Shown: piece by piece, positions 1 to 7,861 of the stretch
Position numbering within the stretch: the stretch's first letter is position 1
Layout of the letters: each line of letters starts with the position of its first letter
Origin: Sva-07 sp963829585
Lineage (GTDB): Bacteria > Actinomycetota > Acidimicrobiia > Acidimicrobiales > Ilumatobacteraceae
DNA: 64,000 bases
Reading direction: 5' to 3'
Assembly (NCBI GenBank): GCA_963829585.1
Contig: CAWHJD010000008.1
Span: 1 to 64,000 of the forward strand
The notes under the pieces: generated by a model
The model's database searches: none
Seen by the model: only the letters and a program-made list of their open reading frames with translations
Told to the model about the DNA's origin: nothing
Program-made: the position numbers and the translations under genes

Positions 1-2
1 GA

Positions 3-1390
3 TCAGAGCGACAGGGAAGAACTGCGAACCCGCTGATGACCGGCCCTCATCGCTGACGCCCTGCTCCCCGAGAAGCTCGTGTGTGACACCAGATCATTCG
101 CAACGAGTCGACCTCGGCGGACACGGCGTCGGTCGAGCGCGCGGATCACTGGCGTGGCGGTGATGCCGTGGATGAACACCGAGGCGAAGATGGTGAACGC
201 CGTGGCCGACCACACTTCGTCCTCGCCGACGAACTGGGTTGCCTGCACTGCGACCGCGAGGAAGTAGATCGAACCGATGCCGCGGATCCCGAAGAACGCG
301 ATCGCCCGGCGTTCGCCGAGCGACGTCGCCGAACCGACGAGAGCGAGTCGACCGGCCAACGGCCGAACCACACCAAGATGAGCAGTAGCCCGCCGACCAC
401 ACCGCGCCAGGTGAGATGGCTGAGCAACCCGCTTCACCAGTGCGCCGCCGAGCAGCACCAGGAGTGCGACGCTGAAGGAGCTGTTCGAGTTGCGCTGTGA
501 AGTCGTGCATGACGGCGTGGTACGAATCCTCGCGCTCGGGCCGTGTCGGAGTGTGACCGCGGCGATGAACACCGCCAGGAAGCCGTACCCGTGTGCGATC
601 TCGGTGATCCCGGAGGTGAAGAGGATCGCTCCGACTGCGACGAATCCCTGCGTCGCCTGGGCCAGGCCGACCGACCGCCCGGGTGGGTCGAACATGACGC
701 GTGCGACTAGCTGCCTGCCGACCAGCCGGCAATCGCCCCGACGAGGACGTGGTAGCACCAGATCGGACCACGCCCAATGCGTGAACCAGTCACCCCCGTT
801 CGGCCCCTCGGCCGCGATGGCGATGGCGATGGCAGCGAGAACGAATGGGTAGGCAAGTCCGTCGTTCAGCCCGGCCTCACTCGTCAGGGAGAACCTGACC
901 TCGTCCTTGTGCTCGACCTGGTCGCCCTCGACGGTCGGCTCACCGACGTGTACGTCGGCGGCGAGCACCGGATCGGTCGGTGCGACCACCGCACCGAAGA
1001 GCAGTGCAGTGGCGGGAGCGAGACCGGCCGCCCAACCTGCGAGGAACATCGTCCCGATCGTGATCGGCATTGCCACGCCGAGCAGACGCCATGCGCTGGA
1101 CCACGTCCGCCAACCCGGCACCCGGTCCAGGGCCAGACCGGCGCCCAGTAATGAGATCAGGACGGCGAGTTCGGTGACGTGCTCGGTCACCTCCAGGTGT
1201 TGTCGAGGATCTCATCGCCCAGTCCGGGGACGATGCCGAATGTGGCGGCTCCGATGGCGATCAACACCATTGGCAGCGACAGCGGGCGGTCACGCAGAGG
1301 GCCACACACTGGCAGCCAGGCAGCGAGGAGCACCACGATGCCGACGAAGACTGCGGTCAGTGTGTAGGTGTTCAGAGCGATCGAAGAGGT
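3..1390 (-). pseudogene. Na+/H+ antiporter, CPA1 family, reading frame broken several times
   Basis: The pieces read as a CPA1-type sodium/proton exchanger of the inner membrane, which trades Na+ for H+. The N-terminal segments (first helices, 'LSLPMVLIAIGAATFGIVPG') lie in one frame down to about 1190. A second frame then carries 'GAVVAPTDPVLAADV' and 'SEAGLNDGLAYPFVL', both typical of the ion-binding helices. Further frame changes fall near 735, 530, 430 and 350, and the C-terminal helices ('FFGIRGIGSIYFLAVAVQ', 'HGITATPVIRALDRR') close at a proper stop at 3-5. Family sequence continues on both sides of every break, so either the gene decayed recently or the sequence carries indels. The exact start is not resolved. 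The family call is firm and functionality is doubtful. Confidence 0.75.
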
Positions 1391-1711
1391 CGATGCTGCC
1401 GAGCTGTGTCCGGTACGTCGCCGATCGTCGGTGCAGGGGTGGTTGCCATCGGGGTGTCTGTACCCAGCACGTCGCTCGCTCAATCCCGTGGACTCCGGAT
1501 GACAGCACGTGCTGGAGGTGCCGACGGGAGTCTGATCAGTTGTTCTCGGCGGTGCCCCGCCAGATGCGACCGGCCTTGCCGAACTTCGACGAGGCAGCGA
1601 GGTTTGATGAACCGCTTCGGTGGGTAGTCGTCTGGTCGGACGGGACGTCATCTCGCATGCGGCAGAATCCGCCGACGATCGCAGTGGTGCCTCGTGAAGT
1701 CAGGAGAAGCC
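1391..1711. other. No convincing gene
   Basis: Upstream of the antiporter. The open frames here are shadows without family resemblance or a good ribosome site. The antiporter promoter, and possibly the true antiporter start, should lie here. Confidence 0.4.
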
Positions 1712-1971
1712 ATGAAGTTGTGGACTCTCGTCACCGGGATGGTGGCCGGGTTCGTCATCGCTGACAACTGGTCGCACCAGCATCGAGCAACGACGGAAGG
1801 CGCGGGCGTGTTTGGCGCCGTGTCCGTGCCGGTCGGGCCGGTGCCGTTGTCGGCACGGTCGGAGCCGGCATCGGAGACATCGCCGACGCCGCGACGGGCC
1901 GAGTCAACGACGCGGTCGACGACGCGACGTCGAACGTCGCGGATCTCGTCGCAGCACCGTCATCGAGCTGA
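1712..1971 (+). pseudogene. Small membrane-anchored hypothetical protein, frameshifted
   Basis: An AGGAGA ribosome site sits six bases upstream of the ATG. The first residues, MKLWTLVTGMVAGFVIAD, form a plausible single transmembrane or signal segment. The frame then loses sense, while the next frame carries a coherent Gly/Ala/Asp-rich tail ('GAGIGDIADAATGRVNDAV' onward) ending at 1969-1971. This suggests a protein of about 85 residues broken by one indel between 1765 and 1840. No family is recognised. The start is supported by the ribosome site; the rest is inference. Confidence 0.35.
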
Positions 1972-2173
1972 TCATCGACGTGATCGCAGCTGAACCTGAA
2001 ACCTGCCGTCTGAATCATGTCGATCATGGCGGGCCCCGGCGCGCCTAGGATTGGCGCTCCTACGAACTGGGTACGACAACCCTTCGGTCGACCCATGACG
2101 GTGGTGCCCAACCCGCCGTATCCCGACGGACCGCCCCCCGTCCTTCCGGACCCGGATCCGGTGCCGAGGCCGA

Positions 2174-2467
2174 TCACTCCCGAGCCGAGGCCCGACGAGC
2201 CGCCAGACCCCGATCAGCCCCCGGTGATCCCCGACCCGGTGGTCTCATCGCAGGGCGTGGACTGCGCGGGGAAGCGGGAGGTCGACGGTCGTGGTCGCAG
2301 CCGAGGAGGTGTGCGAAGCAGGGCGATTCACCGCCGAGGTCAGCGTCCTGCGGAGTAGCTCGAGGGGCGAGGGACGCTGCGGGCCGGGGAAGGGCATCGT
2401 CGACACCGCGGACCCTGGTCACCTCGGGCTCTGATGGGGTGCGTGTGATCTCTCCGTTGTCGGCCAT
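2174..2467 (-). CDS. Hypothetical protein
   Basis: The only real support is the start: ATG at 2467 is preceded by a good GGAGAGG ribosome site, and the first 20 or so residues (MADNGEITRTPSEPEVTRVR) are hydrophilic and protein-like. The later part becomes Arg/Pro/Ala-rich and may be out of frame, as in several neighbours. It is divergent from the globin gene, and the shared intergenic region holds a strong palindrome at 2514-2531. No family is recognised, and the 3' end is uncertain. Confidence 0.35.
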   Translation of the reverse strand: MADNGEITRTPSEPEVTRVRGVDDALPRPAASLAPRATPQDADLGGESPCFAHLLGCDHDRRPPASPRSPRPAMRPPGRGSPGADRGLAARRASARE

Positions 2468-2513
2468 GTCATCCTCTCCGTTCGGGCTCTCCAGGTGTCT
2501 GTCTCGATCGTTG

Positions 2514-2531
2514 TTCTAGCACACGCTAGAA
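2514..2531. promoter_or_regulatory. Perfect inverted repeat in divergent promoter region
   Basis: TTCTAGC-acac-GCTAGAA is a perfect 7-bp dyad with a 4-base spacer. It is AT-richer than its surroundings and lies between the divergent starts at 2467 and 2610. Its position suggests an operator for a dimeric regulator. A terminator is less likely because no gene ends here. Confidence 0.5.
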
Positions 2532-2609
2532 GAAAGAAGCTCACGTCGGTAGAGTCGGGTGTGTGCCGACGGAAGTACCCGATCCCATGAGCGAAATCGG
2601 GGCGATGTC

Positions 2610-3086
2610 ATGATCGTTCGCCCACTGACCAAGGCCGACTTGGCGAAACGCGCTGATCTGGCCGACCGGACCGACATCGAACTACTCGTACGGTCGTTCT
2701 ACCGATACGCGGCGATGGACGACCTCCTGGGCCCGATCTTCAGTGCCGCACACGTCGACTGGCCGTCACACATCGACACCCTCACAGACTTCTGGGCATG
2801 GCAGCTGCTCGGTGAACGTGGGTACGTGGGCAACCCCCTCCGAGCGCACGAGCCGATCCACGCACGCACGCCGTTCTCCGACGCTCACTTCGAGCGGTGG
2901 CTCGAATTGTTCGCAGGTACGGTCGACGAGCACTTCCGTGGACCCACCGCCGAGATCGCGAAAGAGCGGGCCGCGAAGATGGCGCACGCCCTGCGTCGGC
3001 TCCTCGCCGGCCAGCACGGTGACCCATCGACACCGACCGAGGTCGCGGCCGGGAGTAGCTTGCGGCGATGGCCGACGGAGCGCTGA
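2610..3086 (+). CDS. Group III truncated haemoglobin
   Basis: A 158-residue protein with the group III truncated-globin pattern: an early helix 'DIELLVRSFYRYAAMDDLLG', then 'FWAWQLLGERGYVGNPLRAH' and 'HFERWLELFAGTVDEHFRG'. The haem proximal histidine is probably in the 'AHEPIH' segment. Such proteins bind haem and O2 or NO in the cytoplasm, with proposed roles in NO or oxygen chemistry. I chose the ATG at 2610 over an in-frame upstream one at 2559 because the family homology starts just after it. The last 20 or so residues look unlike the family and overlap the next gene, so the 3' end may be shifted by an indel. Confidence 0.8.
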   Translation: MIVRPLTKADLAKRADLADRTDIELLVRSFYRYAAMDDLLGPIFSAAHVDWPSHIDTLTDFWAWQLLGERGYVGNPLRAHEPIHARTPFSDAHFERWLELFAGTVDEHFRGPTAEIAKERAAKMAHALRRLLAGQHGDPSTPTEVAAGSSLRRWPTER

Positions 3087-3467
3087 CGGGGTTCCATCAC
3101 GTATCACTGACGGTCCGCGACCTCGATGTGAGTGCCCCGTGGTACGAGAGGTTGTTCGATCTCGACCCCGTGATGGACGAACCGGGAGACGAGCGGCGAG
3201 CCAGCGTCTACCGCTTGGCGAACACGGACACGATGCTGGGCCTGACGGAACACCGCAGCAACGACGGGTCGGCGTTCCGGCCGGATCGCACCGGACTCGA
3301 TCAGTCGCGTTCTCGGTGCGGACCGCGAGGACATCGACGCGTGGGCGGAGCGTCTCGATACCGCCGGCGTCGAGCACTCGGGCCGGATCGACATCGCGAT
3401 CGGTGCCATTCTCAACTTCGCCGACCCCGACGGCGTGCAGTTGTCGATCTTCTACGAAGGAGCTTGA
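3068..3467 (+). pseudogene. VOC (glyoxalase/dioxygenase) family protein, two single-base deletions
   Basis: The gene starts 'MADGALTGFHHVSLTVRDLDV', the classic first beta-alpha-beta unit of the vicinal-oxygen-chelate fold with a metal-ligand His. The frame shifts after 'RPDRTGLD': restoring one base near 3306 gives 'HVAFSV', and restoring another near 3327 gives 'ADREDIDAWAERLD' through to 'DPDGVQLSIFYEGA' and a stop at 3465-3467. Because both repairs give textbook VOC sequence, sequencing or assembly indels are likelier than decay. The substrate is unknown. It is followed at once by a second VOC gene. Confidence 0.7.
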
Positions 3468-3468
3468 C

Positions 3469-3922
3469 GTGCTGGCCGGATTCGACCACGTGGCGGTGAT
3501 GACCGCCGACCTTCGACGTTTCGTCCGGTTCTACGAGGACGTCTTCGGCGCCGAGGTCGAGGGAGGGCTCAGCGAGGACGGCCTCGAAATGGTCGTGCTG
3601 CGTATCGGGCCCACGTCGGAGATCAACGTGTTCCAGATCGACGGAAACGTCGAGGCGTTCAACCAGACCCCGATATTCGGCCGCGGCCGACTCGACCACT
3701 TCGCGTTCCGCGGTGTCGCTCGCCCAATTCGACGAGATCCGGGACGAGCTGATGCGGCGTGGGTGCAGCGACGGATTCGTCACCGATTTCGGTCATGTGC
3801 TCAGCGTGTTCTTCCACGATCCGGAGGGGCTGGAACTCGAGGTCTGCGTCGCGAATCCGGATGCGGTGCCCGGGCGCATCAACCCACCGGGAACACCGGC
3901 CGCTCGCTACCACGGCGACTGA
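3469..3922 (+). pseudogene. VOC (glyoxalase) family protein, one extra base
   Basis: The GTG start at 3469 has an AAGGAG site six bases upstream, inside the end of the preceding VOC gene. The protein begins 'MLAGFDHVAVMTADLRRFVR', reads well to 'RGRLDHFAF', then loses frame at an apparently inserted C near 3708. The other frame continues 'AVSLAQFDEIRDELMRRG' and 'FHDPEGLELEVCVANPD' to the stop. It is a tandem VOC partner of the previous gene. No specific reaction can be assigned. Confidence 0.7.
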
Positions 3923-3948
3923 ACGCCGGCACGAAATAGTGTGATCGG

Positions 3949-4723
3949 ATGATCGAGGCGAATCGGACGGAACTCAAGAGCACCGGGTACGAGATCTTCA
4001 TCGCAGTCCTCTCGGTGCTGTCGATCGTGAACATCGTGCTCAATTACGCGGTGGACGACGACAACCTCGACACGGTGATCTTGGCGATGAACGGCCTGCT
4101 CAGCGCCATCTTCCTCGGCGACTTCACCTACCGGCTCCTGACCGCCGACTCGAAGTCCGGGTACTTCTTCCGACAATTCGGTTGGGCGGACCTCCTGGCG
4201 AGCCTGCCCTTCCCGCAGGTCAAGGTGCTCCGCCTCTTCCGACTGATACGAGTCGTCCGCCTGCTTCGCAAGAACGGCGTGACGAGGATCGTGCGAACCC
4301 TGCTCGAGGACCGGGCCGGGAGCGCGCTGCTCACACTCGTGATGATGGGCATCCTCGTCCTCGAGTTCGGGAGCCTCGGAATCCTCCACATCGAGCAGTA
4401 CGCGGAAGGTGCCAACATCACGACCGCGTCCGACGCGCTGTGGTACGTCATCGTCACCATCTCGACCGTCGGCTACGGCGACCGCTTCCCGGTGACCAAC
4501 GACGGTCGCCTCGTCGGGACGTTGATCATCGTCATCGGCGTCGGCATCTTCGGCACCTTCACGGGCTACCTGGCCAACCTCTTCCTCGCCCCGAAGAAGT
4601 CGAAGCGCGAGTCGCCGCGACATCGATGCCGCTCAGATCCAGGTCGACCGCCTCCGCGAGCTGATGGCGGAGCAGCAGGCCTCGATGGATGACATCGAGT
4701 CGCTCCTGCGCGCCGACCGCTGA
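3949..4723 (+). CDS. Voltage-gated-type potassium channel, frame break at the C-terminus
   Basis: A six-helix ion channel of the inner membrane. S1-S3 fall within residues 15-65, an Arg-rich S4-like helix ('RLFRLIRVVRLLRK') at 95-108, and the pore with the potassium selectivity filter TVGYGD at 173-178. A final helix ends at 'FLAPKK'. The reading frame runs off after residue 222, but the next frame gives a hydrophilic, coiled-coil-like tail ('DAAQIQVDRLRELMAEQQ') ending at 4721-4723, so one base is probably wrong near 4612. Potassium selectivity is inferred from the filter. Confidence 0.85.
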
Positions 4724-4772
4724 CGCGGCCGGGGCCAAGTCGTCCATCGACCGACCGGTAGCGTCCGCTGCG

Positions 4773-5371
4773 ATGGCGTCGAATCGTTGGGTCGAGCTGA
4801 TCGAGGAGAATCCGGAGCACTCGGCGTGGTACGTCGATCGGTTCCGATCGATGGCTGCAGCGGGCGACGACCTCGACGGTGAGGCCCGATTCGTGGATGC
4901 GATGTCGGCTCGCCGATCTCGGGTTCTCGATGCCGGCTGCGGGCCGGGCCGGGTCGGAGGGTATCTCGCTCGGATGGGTCACGATGTCGTCGGTGTCGAC
5001 TTCGATCCCGTGCTCATCTCGGCTGCCGAGGAGGATCATCCGGGCCCGACGTGGCGGGTTGCCGACCTTGCGGAACTCGATCTTCCCGCGACGGGCATCA
5101 GGACGGCTTCGACGTGGTGGTGTGCGCCGGCAACGTGATGACGTTCCTCGCTCCGGAAACCAGACGGCCCGTCCTGGGTCGTCTCGCAGCCCACCTGCGT
5201 CCTGGCGGCCGCATCGTGATCGGGTTCGGTGCAGGGCGCGACTATCCCTTCGACGAGTTCTTCGAAGACCTCGACCAGATGGGTCTGGTGGCCGACGTGT
5301 TGCTGTCGACGTGGGATCTCCGGCCATTCCAGCCCGATTCCGACTTCCTGGTGGCAGTGATCTCCACATGA
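4773..5371 (+). pseudogene. Class I SAM-dependent methyltransferase, one frame break
   Basis: The SAM-binding motif I is 'VLDAGCGPGRVGGYL' (about residues 50-64), followed by the acidic strand-2 end 'VVGVDFDP'. After 'VADLAELDLP' the frame shifts near 5095. The second frame continues 'DGFDVVVCAGNVMTFL', 'AHLRPGGRIVIGFGAG' and 'FLVAVIST' to a stop at 5369-5371. With the frame repaired it is a full-length small methyltransferase of about 200 residues. The acceptor is unknown and neighbours give no clue. Confidence 0.75.
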
Positions 5372-5433
5372 GCCGATCGCGCGGCCACGCCGGACCCGCT
5401 GACGACTGACCTACCTGGGTCTGCGGGAGTGGC

Positions 5434-5934
5434 TCAGCGGGCGGCTCGCTTCGATGGTGTGTGCTGCTGGACGAATCGGAGAATTGCGATGTGCTTCTCC
5501 GTGTCGCGCACCATGATGTCGACGAGAAGTCCCCACAGGGTCGTGTCCTTCACGTCATGGAGCTCCTTGCGGAGGCGCTCGAGTTCCTTGGCGTCGGACT
5601 TCTCGTGTTCGAGCAGGCGATCGGTCGTTTCGCGAAGTTCCGCTCGATCGACACGATCCAGATCGAGCCGAGGAACGACCGGGTCGTCTCCGGACAGTTC
5701 GGATTCCGACTTCAACGACGACGCCAGCTCATTGAAGTACCGATGATGGCGCCGTTCGTCCTCGAGCAGCAGGTTGATGACGTAGCTCAACGCCTTCGAT
5801 TCGGTGGCCTCCGCGATTGCCGCGTATTCGCTGAGCATCGCGCCTTTCTGACGGGTGTGGTCCGTCAGATGGTCGAACATCTGACGCTCCCAGACACTCG
5901 CTCCGTGGGGTGTGGTCGGCTGCTGCTCATGCAT
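5434..5934 (-). CDS. Ferritin-like / rubrerythrin-fold protein
   Basis: A 166-residue all-helical protein. A helix with 'SEYAAIAEATESKALSYVINLLLEDERRHHRYF'-type spacing (Glu and ExxH residues) is what the ferritin-like diiron fold uses for metal ligands, and a second 'EKHIAILRFV' helix carries a further Glu-x-x-His pair near the C-terminus. It is probably a cytoplasmic iron-binding or redox protein. I use the ATG at 5934; an in-frame ATG 11 codons earlier lacks family character. No ribosome site is obvious for either. Confidence 0.55.
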   Translation of the reverse strand: MHEQQPTTPHGASVWERQMFDHLTDHTRQKGAMLSEYAAIAEATESKALSYVINLLLEDERRHHRYFNELASSLKSESELSGDDPVVPRLDLDRVDRAELRETTDRLLEHEKSDAKELERLRKELHDVKDTTLWGLLVDIMVRDTEKHIAILRFVQQHTPSKRAAR

Positions 5935-6010
5935 GTCCACACGATGTCCGACGCCGACCCGACGCACCAGAGTCGTTCTGCCCGGATCAGGGTCCCGACC
6001 GATGTCGCGT

Positions 6011-7017
6011 TCAGCTGACCTTGACGAGCAGCTTGCCGGTGTTCCCGCCGCCGAACATGAACTGCAGTGCCTCGGGGTATCGCTCGATGCCGTCGAGGAT
6101 CTCCTCCGAGCAGAAGGAGCGAGCCGTCAGCGAGCCATGCGGCCAGCTCGGCGGTCGCCGGCGCGATGCTCTCCGGGAAGTGGAAGTAGGCGTAGCCCTC
6201 CATCGACGACTGCCGTTCCGCGAGGCGCAGGTACATCGACGGGCCGGTCACGTTGTCCATGTCGTCGTACTGGGAGATCGCTCCGCAGATGACCACCTTG
6301 GCCCTCATCGCCAGATTGTCGAGCACTGCATCGAGGATCGGGCCGCCGACGTTGTCGAAGAACACGTTGACCCCGTCGGGCGCGAGCTCGCGCAGCCGGG
6401 AGTTCACGTCCTCGTTCTTGTAGTCGATCGCCGCGTCGAACCCCAGCTGCGTGATGAGGTACTGCACCTTGGCCGGGCCACCGGCGATGCCGATCACCCG
6501 CGCGCCGTCTCGCTTGGCGATCTGTCCGGCGATGGACCCGACGGCGCCGGCGGCGGCTGACACGACGAACGTGTCGCCCGGCTCGGGCTTGGCGACACGC
6601 CGAACGCCGATCCACGCAGTCACGCCGGTCGACGTCGCCGAGCGCCCCGAGATGCGCGCTCAGCGGGCCGAGTGAATCGTCGATCCGCTCCAACTGGTCG
6701 GTGTGGAGCGTTGCGAAGGTCTGGACACCGAGGCCACCTCGTACTGCCTGGCCGACCTCCCAACCTTCGACCGTCGACTCCACGATGCGCCCGACCGCGC
6801 CCGCCAGAATCGTCTCGCCGAGACCCACCTGGCGGTGGAAGCCCTCACCCCGCAACATGGTCCGCGTGCCGGCGTCGACGGAGACGTACTCGACCGCCAC
6901 TCGCACCTGGCCGTCGTCGAGTTCGGCGAGTTGCTCGACCTCGAGAGCGAAACAGTCGGGTGTCGCTTCACCGACAGGTCGGCGGGCGAGGGTCACGCGG
7001 GTGTTCGTCAGTGTCAT
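6011..7017 (-). pseudogene. NADP-dependent MDR-family oxidoreductase (CurA-like), two frame breaks
   Basis: This zinc-independent medium-chain reductase resembles the 2-alkenal/curcumin reductase group, which reduces activated C=C bonds with NADPH. The N-terminal half ('VEYVSVDAGTRTMLRGE', 'GAVGRIVESTVEGWEVG') reads to 'LGALGDV'. After a shift near 6630 comes 'VTAWIGVRRVAKPEPGDT' and the nucleotide-binding loop 'SAAAGAVGSIAGQIAKRDGA'. A second shift near 6125 leads to the family C-terminus 'MFGGGNTGKLLVKVS' and a stop at 6011. With frames repaired it has the usual family length of about 335 residues. Confidence 0.8.
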
Positions 7018-7235
7018 CTCGTGTGGGGCCGATCTCTCGAGGTGGAAGTACTTGTGCGGCTGGTGACCGTAGTGGCGATGCGGATCGCACTGGTCACGGA
7101 GCCGGCAGCTTCTCTCCGTCGTCGTTGCTGCTTCGGTCGTCTTGGTCGTTGCTGCGGTCGTGGAAATTGCACGACTTCAACGCCACCGGCGGATCTGTGG
7201 CCTGCGACCGTGAGCGTCGCACGCGCTAGACCTTC

Positions 7236-7706
7236 ATGATGAGCCAAGACACTGCAGTCCGTGGAGTTGCCCGCATCGTCATCGAGCGGCCCGCCGCCGA
7301 CGTGTTCGCAGCCATTTCGGACGTCACCCGAATGGGGGAGTGGAGCCCGGAGTGCGTTGCCGGCAGATGGGTGGCACCGGCAACGGGACCGGCTGTCGAC
7401 GCTGTCTTCGAGGGCGACAATGTGGCCGCCGTCGGACCGGTGACGCTGAAGAAGTGGACGACGTCGTCGAAGGTGACGGCGTGTGAACCCGGCTCGGTGT
7501 TCGAGTTCGTCGCCGAGGGATACACGACCTGGCGGTACGAGATGACCGAGAACGACGGCTCCACGTCGGTCAGCGAATCGTTCAGTTTCGCGCCCTACGA
7601 GGGATGGCAGCGGTTCGTGTACTCGACCCTGATGCGGCGCGAGCGGAGCATGGTGAAGGGCATGGAGAAGACCCTGGCTCGCATGAAGGAGTCGCTCGAG
7701 GCGTGA
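7236..7706 (+). CDS. SRPBCC (START-like) polyketide cyclase/dehydrase family protein
   Basis: An intact 156-residue protein with the START-like fold pattern: 'ARIVIERPAADVFAAISDVTRMGEWSPE' type opening strand and helix, a central beta-sheet, and a long C-terminal helix with 'MVKGMEKTLARMKESLE'. Members bind hydrophobic ligands or catalyse cyclisation, but no activity can be read from sequence. Start is ATG 7236, with ATG 7239 immediately after. It ends ahead of a bidirectional terminator-like hairpin shared with the convergent PEP-utiliser. Confidence 0.7.
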   Translation: MMSQDTAVRGVARIVIERPAADVFAAISDVTRMGEWSPECVAGRWVAPATGPAVDAVFEGDNVAAVGPVTLKKWTTSSKVTACEPGSVFEFVAEGYTTWRYEMTENDGSTSVSESFSFAPYEGWQRFVYSTLMRRERSMVKGMEKTLARMKESLEA

Positions 7707-7800
7707 ACCCACGGGCGCAGGCTGACGGAGTCTTGAGTCAAGCGGACCGGCGAGATAGCCGAATCACTGACATGCAATCAGTTACCTGGACATGACCGTC

Positions 7801-7834
7801 GATCCCCTGACGAGTGGCGGCTCGTCGGGGGATC
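7801..7834. terminator. Bidirectional terminator-like hairpin
   Basis: GATCCCCTGACGAG and CTCGTCGGGGGATC form a 14-bp stem with one mismatch around a 6-base loop. It lies between the convergent gene ends at 7706 and 7862. No U-tract is evident, as is common in high-GC genomes. Confidence 0.6.
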
Positions 7835-7861
7835 GGCGTCGGCCCACCGCCCCCCGACGCG

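Noticed and set aside
2017..2358. Proline-rich plus-strand ORF (PDPDPVPRP-type)
   Set aside because: Composition alone can arise from CCG/GAC-rich DNA. It has no ribosome site, and the opposite-strand ORF at 2174-2467 has a much better start.
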